From NCBI GenBank assembly GCA_947467405.1, contig CANIIN010000060.1:1-9999 (forward strand): a stretch of DNA of 9,999 nt, given 5' to 3'. The notes beneath the pieces were generated by a model. The model did no database searches, was not told where the DNA came from, and saw nothing but the letters and a program-made list of their open reading frames with translations. Below, piece after piece: positions 1 to 6,794 of this stretch; the first letter of the stretch is position 1; every line of letters starts with the position of its first letter. Both the position numbers and the translations under genes were made by a program. This DNA comes from Betaproteobacteria bacterium (GTDB lineage Bacteria > Pseudomonadota > Gammaproteobacteria > Burkholderiales > SG8-39).

Positions 1-31
1 ATGGCGCCGGTCACGCCGCTGCGCGATACTT
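1..31. other. Left flank, unassigned; possible tail of an upstream gene
   Basis: Only 31 bases precede the first repeat, too few to identify a gene. Read on the + strand in the frame starting at base 3, the sequence stays open and meets TGA at 36-38, just inside the left end of the repeat. An upstream + strand gene could therefore end there, but this is not supported beyond the open frame. Frame 1 stays open to a TGA at 121-123 through most of the repeat and may equally be chance. Confidence 0.15.
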
Positions 32-137
32 CCAGTGATTCACTGAACAAAGGGGCAAGCCCCCCTGTATATTCCCCAATTCAGAGGGAAGCTTGTTCGG
101 ACGTTTTCGCTTTCAGGACTTGATCAGCGCTTCCTTA
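32..137 (+). repeat. 106-bp dispersed repeat, copy 1 (solo)
   Basis: This is the solo copy of a repeat seen again as a tandem pair at 8268-8476, in the same orientation. It has a 61-nt left arm (32-92; 54 of 61 positions match the copy at 8268), a 25-nt core (93-117) unlike the core at 8329-8353, and a 20-nt right arm (118-137) identical in all three copies. The left arm holds a G/C-run hairpin. Two hairpin pairs carry A:C mismatches on the + strand that become G:U wobbles on the - strand. The ends are imperfect inverted repeats, as in a MITE- or REP-like element. It lies directly upstream of the nuclease gene and supplies the in-frame TAA (136-138, last base just outside) that closes that gene's frame upstream. 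Confidence 0.85.
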
Positions 138-157
138 ACGCGATGATCCAAAAGAAG

Positions 158-169
158 GGTGTGAACACC
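158..169 (+). promoter_or_regulatory. Weak, distant ribosome binding site with small hairpin before the nuclease gene
   Basis: A purine run AAAGAAGGG (151-159) is the only Shine-Dalgarno-like sequence before the ATG at 172, and it ends 12 nt away, longer than usual. GGTGT (158-162) and ACACC (165-169) can pair across a 2-nt loop, which would shorten the effective spacing or mask the purines. No other in-frame start codon exists between the stop at 136-138 and the ATG, so the start is fixed despite the poor site. Confidence 0.35.
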
Positions 170-171
170 AG

Positions 172-1536
172 ATGTCTTTCAACCTGCAATTCCTCGGCGC
201 CACCGGCACGGTCACCGGATCGAAATATCTGCTCGAGCACGATGGCAAGCGCATCCTTGTCGACTGCGGCCTGTTTCAGGGTTTCAAGCAATTGCGCCTG
301 CGCAACTGGGCACCCATGCCGGTCAAGCCGGCGACGCTGGATGCGGTCATCCTGACCCACGCGCACCTCGATCACAGCGGCTATGTGCCGGTGCTGGTCA
401 AGAACGGCTATCAGGGCAAGATCTACTGCACCGAAGGCACTCGCGACCTGTGCAACATCCTGTTGCCGGACAGCGGGCGCCTGCAGGAAGAAGAGGCCGA
501 CTATGCCAACCGGCGCGGCTTCTCCAAGCATTCGCCGGCCAGGGCGCTGTATACCGAGCAGGACGCCAAGGCGGCGCTGCGTCAGCTCTATCCGATCCGT
601 TTCGGCCACACCGTCGATATCGGCAGCCTGCACGCCACGCTGCATCCGGCCGGCCACCTGCTGGGCGCTGCAACGCTCAGCCTTATCGACGCCGGACGCA
701 GCGTGGTGTTCACCGGCGATCTGGGCCGGCCGCACGACGCGGTCATGCATGCCCCGGCGGTGGTGCGCGAAGCGGACTACCTGATTGTCGAATCGACCTA
801 TGGCAATCGCGTCCATGACCCGGAGGATCCGCGCATCAAGCTGGGCGATGTCATCCGTCGTACCACCGAGCGCGGCGGCGTGGTGCTGATCCCGTCGTTT
901 GCGGTGGGTCGCGCACAGGAGTTGCTGCTCTATCTGCATCGCATGAAGGAAGACGGCGACATCCCGAAGTCCATTCCGGTGTACCTGAACAGCCCCATGG
1001 CGGTGGACGCCACGCACATCTACAACGCCCATCATCGCGAGCACCGCCTCACGCACATGGAGTGCAAAGAGATGTGCAATGCGGCCACCTTCATCAATTC
1101 GCCCGATGAATCGCGCGCGCTGAACGAGAAGAAGGGCCCGATGATCATCATCGCCGCCAGCGGCATGGCCACCGGCGGCCGCGTGGTGCATCACATCAAG
1201 GCCTTTGGCTCCGATTCGCGCAACACCATCCTGTTCTCGGGTTTCCAGGCCGGCGGCACGCGCGGCGCGGCCATGCTGGCCGGGGCCGAGTCGGTGAAGA
1301 TCCACGGCGAGTATGTGCCGATACTGGCCGAGATCGCCGCCATGACCAACCTTTCTGCGCATGCCGACAGCAACGAGATCATGGCCTGGCTGCAGGGTTT
1401 TCATCGGCCGCCGCTGCGCACCTTTGTGACCCACGGTGAACCGATCGCGGCGGATGCGCTGCGTCACCGCATCGAGGAAGAACTGAAGTGGACCTGCGAG
1501 GTACCGGAGTACATGGAGTCGTTCGAATTGAAATAG
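172..1536 (+). CDS. MBL-fold, beta-CASP RNA-processing exonuclease-like protein
   Basis: This 454-aa protein is a metallo-beta-lactamase of the beta-CASP (CPSF/Ysh1-type) group, cytoplasmic zinc-dependent nucleases that cut or trim RNA. The zinc motif HAHLDH is at residues 63-68, the next histidine at 162 in a PAGHLLGA context, and the metal Asp at 183 in TGDLG. The beta-CASP insert follows from about 210 to 390, opening with ESTYGNR (207-213) and containing SGMATGGR (330-337) and H340/H341. The C-terminal zinc-dependent metallo-hydrolase (RMMBL) segment has SAHAD (H397) and THGE (H421). All expected metal ligands are present and the length is normal for the bacterial YciA/RNase-like 450-470-aa group. 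There is no signal peptide. It is followed after 107 bp by the phosphorylase gene on the same strand. The exact substrate cannot be read from sequence; RNA is the family expectation. Confidence 0.93.
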   Translation: MSFNLQFLGATGTVTGSKYLLEHDGKRILVDCGLFQGFKQLRLRNWAPMPVKPATLDAVILTHAHLDHSGYVPVLVKNGYQGKIYCTEGTRDLCNILLPDSGRLQEEEADYANRRGFSKHSPARALYTEQDAKAALRQLYPIRFGHTVDIGSLHATLHPAGHLLGAATLSLIDAGRSVVFTGDLGRPHDAVMHAPAVVREADYLIVESTYGNRVHDPEDPRIKLGDVIRRTTERGGVVLIPSFAVGRAQELLLYLHRMKEDGDIPKSIPVYLNSPMAVDATHIYNAHHREHRLTHMECKEMCNAATFINSPDESRALNEKKGPMIIIAASGMATGGRVVHHIKAFGSDSRNTILFSGFQAGGTRGAAMLAGAESVKIHGEYVPILAEIAAMTNLSAHADSNEIMAWLQGFHRPPLRTFVTHGEPIAADALRHRIEEELKWTCEVPEYMESFELK

Positions 1537-1545
1537 CCGCACGAC

Positions 1546-1560
1546 GTTGTTCAGAACAAC
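1546..1560. repeat. Inverted repeat GTTGTTC-A-GAACAAC
   Basis: A perfect 15-nt inverted repeat with 7-nt arms around one central base lies 10 nt after the nuclease stop codon. Its inner half-site GTTC/GAAC recurs in the palindrome at 1570-1581. It could be a protein-binding site or part of an mRNA hairpin; there is no U-tract. Confidence 0.5.
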
Positions 1561-1565
1561 AAGGA

Positions 1566-1585
1566 GGGGCTGTTCGAACAGTCCC
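1566..1585 (+). terminator. 20-nt hairpin without U-tract; weak terminator or processing site
   Basis: GGGGCTGTTCGAACAGTCCC folds on itself with every position paired (one G:U) apart from the tight turn, and its centre CTGTTCGAACAG (1570-1581) is a perfect 12-bp palindrome. It sits between the nuclease and phosphorylase genes. A good Shine-Dalgarno-like run, AAGGAGG, immediately precedes it (1561-1567) but has no suitably spaced start codon. Without a following U-run it is a poor intrinsic terminator; an operator or an mRNA stabilising or processing stem is equally possible. Confidence 0.4.
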
Positions 1586-1643
1586 GTGACAGACGGAGCC
1601 GGCAGCGCAAGCGATCAAGCCGGCCGCAGAAAAGAGGATTGCC

Positions 1644-3158
1644 GTGCATCACCGTAACGCCCTTCGCCTTCGCTGCCTCGGCATCGATACCTACCAGCAC
1701 CACGTGGTATTCCTGCGCGCCGACTGCCATGTCTCCGTGTCGGAAGGTTTCGTGTCGCAATCGCGCGTGCGCGTCAGCGGCAACGGCCGCACCATTCTCG
1801 CCACCGTGAACGTGGTGAAGAGCGACCTGCTTGCCGACGGCGAGGCCTCGCTGTCGGAGGCCGCGCGCCTGGCGCTGGGCGTGGGTGAGCACGACGTCAT
1901 CCTGCTGTCGCATCCCGCGCCGGTGGAGTCGCTGTCCTTGATGCGCTCCAAGGTGTACGGCAATCGGCTGGACGACAAGGCCATGGAGGAGATCGTCAAG
2001 GACATCGTGCTGGGGCGCTATTCCGAACTGCACCTGGCAGCGTTTGTCACCGCCTGTGCCGGCAGCCGCCTGGACGAGGCGGAAATGATTGCGCTCACGC
2101 GCGCCATGATCAAGGTGGGGCAGCGCATCGAGTGGCGGTCGCACAACGGCAATCGGATCGTGGTGGACAAGCACTGCGTCGGCGGCCTGCCGGGCAATCG
2201 CACCACGCCCATCGTGGTGGCCATCGTGGCGGCGCACGGGCTGCTGATTCCGAAAACGTCCTCACGCGCCATCACCTCGCCGGCCGGTACCGCCGACACC
2301 ATGGAGATGCTGGCGCCCGTGGAACTCGGCATCGACGACATGCGCCGCGTGGTCGAGAAGGAGGGCGGCTGCATCGTGTGGGGCGGCTCGGCCGGCCTGT
2401 CGCCCGCCGATGACATGCTGATCCGCGTCGAGAGGCCGCTGGAACTGGACAGCGAAGGACAGCTGATCGCGTCGGTGCTGTCGAAGAAGGCGGCAGCCGG
2501 ATCGACCCACGTGGTGGTCGACATACCGCTCGGCCCCACCGCCAAGGTGCGCACGCCGGAAGCTGCCGAGGTGCTGCGCCAGCGCCTGCAACTGGTGGGC
2601 CACGCGGTGGGCCTTGAAGTGCGCGCCATCATCAGCGACGGATCGCAGCCGGTCGGTCGCGGCATCGGGCCGGCGCTGGAGGCGTACGACGTGCTGGCGG
2701 TGCTGCAGGGCAAGCCCGATGCGCCCGCCGACCTGCGCGAGCGTTCGCTGACGCTGGCCAGCCTGATCATTGAAATGGCCGGCAGTGTGCCGCGCAACAT
2801 GGGCCGGCAGCAGGCCGAGGTGCTGCTGGAGAACGGCGCCGCGTGGATCAAGTTCCAGGCCATCTGCGAGGCACAGGGCGGCATGCGCATACCACCGAAG
2901 TCGGGCCATCATCGTCCGGTGCTGGCCCGGCACAAGGGACGCGTGACGGCCATCGACAACCGTCGTCTGGCGCGCGTGGCCAAGCTGGCCGGCGCGCCCA
3001 AGGCGGTGGCGGCGGGCGTGGAGTTCCTCGCGCCGATCGGCACTGAGGTGGTGAAAGGCCAGCCGCTCTACGTGGTACACGCCGAGGCGCAGGGTGAACT
3101 GAACTACGCGCTCGATTACGTGTCGACCCAGGACAGCAACATCATCACCGTGGAATAG
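1644..3158 (+). CDS. Long-form thymidine/AMP phosphorylase family protein
   Basis: This 504-aa protein belongs to the pyrimidine nucleoside phosphorylase fold, in the long branch typified by archaeal AMP phosphorylase (about 500 aa, against about 440 for E. coli DeoA). The extra N-terminal domain covers roughly residues 1-90. The phosphate-binding segment DKHCVGGLPGNRTT is at 175-188 and the signature KTSSRAITSPAGTADTMEML at 204-223, closer to the archaeal form than to DeoA. The C-terminal nucleoside-phosphorylase domain spans about 425-495. It starts at GTG after AGAGGA (1634-1639), spaced 4 nt; no better in-frame start is visible. Family members split a nucleotide or nucleoside with phosphate to release base and ribose-phosphate. 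Databases usually call bacterial members putative thymidine phosphorylase; AMP or other NMPs may be the real substrate. It is probably cotranscribed with the upstream nuclease, though the intervening hairpins could attenuate. Confidence 0.92.
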   Translation: MHHRNALRLRCLGIDTYQHHVVFLRADCHVSVSEGFVSQSRVRVSGNGRTILATVNVVKSDLLADGEASLSEAARLALGVGEHDVILLSHPAPVESLSLMRSKVYGNRLDDKAMEEIVKDIVLGRYSELHLAAFVTACAGSRLDEAEMIALTRAMIKVGQRIEWRSHNGNRIVVDKHCVGGLPGNRTTPIVVAIVAAHGLLIPKTSSRAITSPAGTADTMEMLAPVELGIDDMRRVVEKEGGCIVWGGSAGLSPADDMLIRVERPLELDSEGQLIASVLSKKAAAGSTHVVVDIPLGPTAKVRTPEAAEVLRQRLQLVGHAVGLEVRAIISDGSQPVGRGIGPALEAYDVLAVLQGKPDAPADLRERSLTLASLIIEMAGSVPRNMGRQQAEVLLENGAAWIKFQAICEAQGGMRIPPKSGHHRPVLARHKGRVTAIDNRRLARVAKLAGAPKAVAAGVEFLAPIGTEVVKGQPLYVVHAEAQGELNYALDYVSTQDSNIITVE

Positions 3159-3166
3159 CCAGGGCA

Positions 3167-3254
3167 GGGTGCCGGCAGGCAGTCAATGTCGTGTCGGCGT
3201 ATCGTTGGCGGCAAGGGTGACAGGAACGCGATGTCGCGAATCGGGCCGGCACCC
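3167..3254. repeat. 10-bp perfect inverted repeat enclosing 68 nt
   Basis: GGGTGCCGGC (3167-3176) and GCCGGCACCC (3245-3254) are exact inverted copies separated by 68 nt. Inside lies a second perfect small hairpin, CGCGA-TG-TCGCG (3227-3238). The structure occupies the gap between the phosphorylase stop and the icmF promoter. It could be a structured 3' end, a small RNA or a degenerate miniature element; no open reading frame or U-tract is evident. Confidence 0.4.
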
Positions 3255-3274
3255 CATGCAGTCGGGAACCAAAT

Positions 3275-3303
3275 TTGACGTTTACGTTAACGTAAAGTAG
3301 GCT
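3275..3303 (+). promoter_or_regulatory. Candidate icmF promoter with 16-bp palindromic operator
   Basis: TTGACG (3275-3280) matches a sigma-70 -35 box and is followed 17 bp later by TAGGCT (3298-3303), a weak -10 box. The perfect palindrome TTTACGTTAACGTAAA (3281-3296) fills almost the whole spacer. An operator in the spacer next to a good -35 and a poor -10 is the layout used by MerR-family regulators, and ACGT-centred palindromes are reported for regulators of branched-chain amino-acid and acyl-CoA catabolism (LiuR type). A TetR-family repressor would also fit. No regulator gene lies in the window, so which protein binds is inference. Confidence 0.6.
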
Positions 3304-3307
3304 GGCT

Positions 3308-3387
3308 CCCCTCCGACAATCCCGAGCCGCACGACAGAGGGGCCGCGAAAGCGAACCCGCCGTGCCACCGCTTTCAGCGAGGTTCGC
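3308..3387 (+). promoter_or_regulatory. icmF 5' leader with competing stems over the ribosome binding site
   Basis: The leader can form CCCCTC (3308-3313) with GAGGGG (3337-3342). Downstream, GAAAGCG (3347-3353) matches CGCTTTC (3369-3375), while GCGAACC (3351-3357) matches GGTTCGC (3381-3387). The last pairing covers half of the Shine-Dalgarno GAGG (3379-3382) and runs up to the ATG at 3388. The two stems share bases 3351-3353, so they cannot both form fully. This could tune translation of icmF. It does not resemble a cobalamin riboswitch. Confidence 0.35.
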
Positions 3388-6300
3388 ATGACCGATCTCA
3401 GCGCAGGCCACGACGCCGTCGAATACAAGGCGAAGAACAAGATTCGCCTGGTCACCGCCGCATCCCTGTTCGACGGGCATGACGCGTCCATCAACATCAT
3501 GCGCCGCATCCTGCAGGCCAGCGGCGCGGAAGTCATCCACCTCGGGCATAACCGTTCAGTCGACGAGATCGTCACGGCGGCATTGCAGGAGGACGTGCAG
3601 GGCATCGCCGTCAGTTCCTACCAGGGCGGCCACATCGAGTACTTCAAGTACATGATCGATCTGCTGCGCAGTCGCGGCGGCGAGAACATCAAGGTGTTCG
3701 CCGGTGGTGGCGGCGTGATCGTCCCGGACGAGATCGAGGAACTGCAGGCCTACGGCGTGGAACGCATCTATTCGCCCGAAGACGGCCAGAAGATGGGCCT
3801 GCAGGGCATGATCAACGACATGCTGGCGCGCTGCGACGAGGACATCACCGGCGCCGCGCCCAAGGACCTGAAGGCGGTACATCTGGACGGCGGCGACGTG
3901 ACCACGTCTCACCGCGCCCTGGCGCGCCTGATCACCGCGCTGGAGGCGGGCGACGGCGCTCTTCGCGACCAGGTGCTGAAGGCGGCAGAGAAGTGCGCGG
4001 TGCCGGCGCTGGGGATCACCGGCACGGGCGGCGCCGGGAAATCTTCGCTGACCGATGAACTGGTGCGGCGCTTCCGGCTCGATCAGGACGATCGGCTGAA
4101 CATCGCGGTGGTGTCCATCGACCCGTCGCGCCGCAAATCGGGCGGCGCCTTGCTTGGTGACCGCATCCGCATGAACGCATTGAACCCCTGGCTGAGCGGT
4201 GCGAAAGTCTACATGCGCTCGCTCGCCACGCGTGACGCGGGGTCGGAAATCTCCAAACACCTGCCGGAGGTGATCGCCGCCTGTCGCCTTGCCGGCTTCG
4301 ACCTGATCCTGATCGAGACCTCGGGCATCGGCCAGGGCGACGCAGCCATCGTGCCGCACGTCGATCTGTCGCTGTACGTGATGACGCCGGAGTTCGGCGC
4401 CGCCAGCCAGTTGGAGAAAATCGACATGCTGGACTTCGCCGATTTCGTGGCCATCAACAAGTTCGACCGCCGTGGCGCCGAAGACGCGCTGCGCGACGTG
4501 CGCAAGCAGGTACAACGCAACCGCAAGCTGTTCACGGTCGAGCCGGAGTCGCTGCCGGTGTACGGCACGCAGGCCAGTCGCTTCAACGACGACGGCGTGA
4601 CCGCGCTGTACCAGGGCCTGCTGGGCACGCTGATCGAGCACGGCCTCAAAGCGTCGCCCGGCAAGCTGCCGCGCATTGCCTCGACAGGGACTGCGCATTC
4701 ATCCACCAATCGCAACGTGGTGGTGCCGCCGTCACGAAATCGATATCTGGCGGAGATTGCCGATACGGTGCGCGGCTATATCCGTCGCGCCGTGCAGCAG
4801 GCGCGCATCGCTCGCGAGAAACAGCAGTTGCTCGAAACGCGGCGCATGCTGGCGGAATCGAAGGACATCGGGGCGACTGATACGTCAGGTATCGAGAAGC
4901 TTGCCGCACAGCGTGACGCCAGGCTCGATGCGCATTCGAAGCATGTGCTGGCCAACTGGCCGTTGCTGCAGCAGGAGTACGCCGGTTCGGAGCATGTGGT
5001 GCGGGTGCGCGACCGCGAAGTGCGCACCACGCTGACCCACACGTCATTGTCCGGCACGGTGTTCAGCAAGGTGTCCCTGCCGAAGTACGAGGATCACGGC
5101 GAGTTGCTGAAGTGGCTGCTGCTGGAAAACGTGCCGGGTCACTTCCCGTACACGGCCGGTGTGTTTCCGTTCAAGCGCGAGAACGAGGACCCGACGCGCA
5201 TGTTTGCCGGCGAAGGCGATCCGTTCCGGACCAACCGGCGCTTCCACCTCCTGTCGAAAGACATGCCGGCCAAGCGCCTGTCGACGGCCTTCGATTCGGT
5301 GACCCTGTACGGGTTCGATCCCGATCCGCGCCCCGACATCTACGGCAAGGTGGGCAATTCCGGCGTCTCGATTGCCACGCTCGATGACATGAAGGTGCTG
5401 TATGCCGGCTTTGACTTGTGCGATCCGGCGACGTCGGTGTCGATGACCATTAACGGCCCGGCGCCTTCCATTCTCGCCATGTTCATGAACACGGCCATCG
5501 ACCAGCAGTTGGATCAGTTCCGCGAACGCGAAGGCCGCGCGCCGAACGCCGGCGAAGCGGCGGCCATCCGAAAGGGCACGCTGGAGCGCGTGCGCGGCAC
5601 GGTGCAGGCCGACATCCTGAAGGAAGACCAGGGCCAGAACACCTGCATCTATTCCACGGAATTCAGCCTCAAGGTCATGGGCGACATCCAGGAATATTTC
5701 GTGCAGCACAACGTGCGCAACTTCTACTCGGTATCGATCTCCGGTTATCACATCGCCGAGGCTGGCGCGAACCCGATCTCGCAACTGGCCTTCACGCTAT
5801 CCAACGGTTTCACCTTCGTCGAGGCCTATCTGGCGCGTGGCATGAACATCGACGACTTCGCGCCCAATCTGTCGTTCTTCTTTTCCAACGGCATGGACCC
5901 GGAATACACCGTCATCGGCCGCGTGGCGCGGCGCATCTGGGCCGTGGCCATGAAGGAGAAGTACGGCGCCAACGACCGCTCACAGAAGCTGAAGTATCAC
6001 TGCCAGACCTCGGGCCGCAGCCTGCACGCGCAGGAAATCGACTTCAACGACATCCGCACCACGCTGCAGGCGCTGATCGCGACCTACGACAACGCTAATT
6101 CACTGCATACCAACGCCTACGACGAGGCCATCACCACGCCCACCGAGGAGTCGGTGCGCCGCGCCATGGCCATCCAGCTCATCATCAACCGGGAGTGGGG
6201 CCTGGCCAAGAACGAGAACCCCAATCAGGGGGCGTTCATCATCGATGAGCTGACCGACCTGGTCGAAGAGGCTGTGCTGAAGGAGTTCGAGGCCATCTCC

Positions 6301-6693
6301 GAGCGTGGTGGCGTGCTGGGCGCGATGGAGACCGGCTACCAGCGCGGCAAGATCCAGGAAGAGTCCATGCTGTACGAGCATCGCAAGCATGACGGCTCGT
6401 ATCCCATCATCGGCGTGAACACCTTCCGCAAGATCCAGGGCGAGTCGGCGCCGCAGCGCATCGAACTGATCCGCTCCAGCACCGAAGAAAAGGAGTCACA
6501 GCTGAAACGCCTGCGCGACTTCCATCAGCAGCATGCAGCCGAATCCGGCCCGATGCTGAAGCGTCTGCAGCAGACCGTGATCGACAACGGCAATGTGTTC
6601 GACGTGTTGATGGACGCCGTGCGCTGCTGCTCGCTGGGGCAGATCACCCACGCGCTGTTCGAGGTGGGCGGGCAATACCGGCGCAGCATGTAG
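3388..6693 (+). CDS. icmF: Fused isobutyryl-CoA mutase (B12 domain, G-protein chaperone, mutase)
   Basis: This 1101-aa cytoplasmic enzyme interconverts isobutyryl-CoA and n-butyryl-CoA using adenosylcobalamin; family members can also act on isovaleryl-/pivalyl-CoA. The B12-binding domain (about 16-150) carries DGHDAS with cobalt-ligand H31; the last position is S rather than the textbook G of DxHxxG. The MeaB-like GTPase domain (about 190-420) has P-loop GTGGAGKS (212-219), DPSRRKSGG (245-253), ETSGIGQGD (310-318) and NKFD (357-360), so GTP binding looks intact. The mutase domain fills about 540-1101. F593 (AGVF) and Q750 (GQNTC) occupy the positions that are Tyr and Arg in methylmalonyl-CoA mutase, which marks isobutyryl-CoA specificity; H788 (GYHIAEAG) is the conserved active-site histidine. 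Full length, no frameshift. ATG at 3388 follows GAGG by 5 nt. It appears to be a single-gene transcript under the palindrome-bearing promoter. Confidence 0.97.
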   Translation: MTDLSAGHDAVEYKAKNKIRLVTAASLFDGHDASINIMRRILQASGAEVIHLGHNRSVDEIVTAALQEDVQGIAVSSYQGGHIEYFKYMIDLLRSRGGENIKVFAGGGGVIVPDEIEELQAYGVERIYSPEDGQKMGLQGMINDMLARCDEDITGAAPKDLKAVHLDGGDVTTSHRALARLITALEAGDGALRDQVLKAAEKCAVPALGITGTGGAGKSSLTDELVRRFRLDQDDRLNIAVVSIDPSRRKSGGALLGDRIRMNALNPWLSGAKVYMRSLATRDAGSEISKHLPEVIAACRLAGFDLILIETSGIGQGDAAIVPHVDLSLYVMTPEFGAASQLEKIDMLDFADFVAINKFDRRGAEDALRDVRKQVQRNRKLFTVEPESLPVYGTQASRFNDDGVTALYQGLLGTLIEHGLKASPGKLPRIASTGTAHSSTNRNVVVPPSRNRYLAEIADTVRGYIRRAVQQARIAREKQQLLETRRMLAESKDIGATDTSGIEKLAAQRDARLDAHSKHVLANWPLLQQEYAGSEHVVRVRDREVRTTLTHTSLSGTVFSKVSLPKYEDHGELLKWLLLENVPGHFPYTAGVFPFKRENEDPTRMFAGEGDPFRTNRRFHLLSKDMPAKRLSTAFDSVTLYGFDPDPRPDIYGKVGNSGVSIATLDDMKVLYAGFDLCDPATSVSMTINGPAPSILAMFMNTAIDQQLDQFREREGRAPNAGEAAAIRKGTLERVRGTVQADILKEDQGQNTCIYSTEFSLKVMGDIQEYFVQHNVRNFYSVSISGYHIAEAGANPISQLAFTLSNGFTFVEAYLARGMNIDDFAPNLSFFFSNGMDPEYTVIGRVARRIWAVAMKEKYGANDRSQKLKYHCQTSGRSLHAQEIDFNDIRTTLQALIATYDNANSLHTNAYDEAITTPTEESVRRAMAIQLIINREWGLAKNENPNQGAFIIDELTDLVEEAVLKEFEAISERGGVLGAMETGYQRGKIQEESMLYEHRKHDGSYPIIGVNTFRKIQGESAPQRIELIRSSTEEKESQLKRLRDFHQQHAAESGPMLKRLQQTVIDNGNVFDVLMDAVRCCSLGQITHALFEVGGQYRRSM

Positions 6694-6714
6694 GCTGCGA
6701 CGGTTCGTAAAATG

Positions 6715-6759
6715 GAATCGGCGCAGTTTGCAGTCGATTCAACGGCCTCTTTTGAGCCG
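6715..6759. terminator. Possible bidirectional terminator between convergent genes
   Basis: The gap between icmF and the convergent CoA-transferase holds GAATCG (6715-6720) pairing with CGATTC (6735-6740), then CGGCCTC (6743-6749) pairing with GAGCCG (6754-6759) with one bulged base around a TTTT loop. Neither has a clear U-tract on either strand, so intrinsic termination is uncertain, but position and folding fit a shared 3' end. Confidence 0.35.
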
Positions 6760-6794
6760 GTCGGGGGTTCCGAGTCGTGCGCCAGGGTACTGCT

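Noticed and set aside
124..1542. A 472-codon open frame on the - strand opposite the nuclease gene
   Set aside because: It mirrors a gene with complete beta-CASP motifs in GC-rich DNA. Its translation is rich in Arg, His, Ala and Gln with no recognisable domain, as expected for an antisense shadow.
1546..1585. LexA-type SOS box because of GTTC/GAAC elements
   Set aside because: The half-sites are in the wrong order and spacing for either the GAAC-N4-GTTC or the CTGT-N8-ACAG consensus.
3308..3387. A cobalamin riboswitch in front of B12-dependent icmF
   Set aside because: The leader is only about 80 nt and lacks the B12-box consensus and the large multi-stem core of that riboswitch class.
3556..4698. 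A 380-codon - strand open frame inside icmF, and similar long frames at 2262-3080 and 5044-5784
   Set aside because: All lie opposite strongly conserved coding sequence and show the same low-complexity shadow composition.
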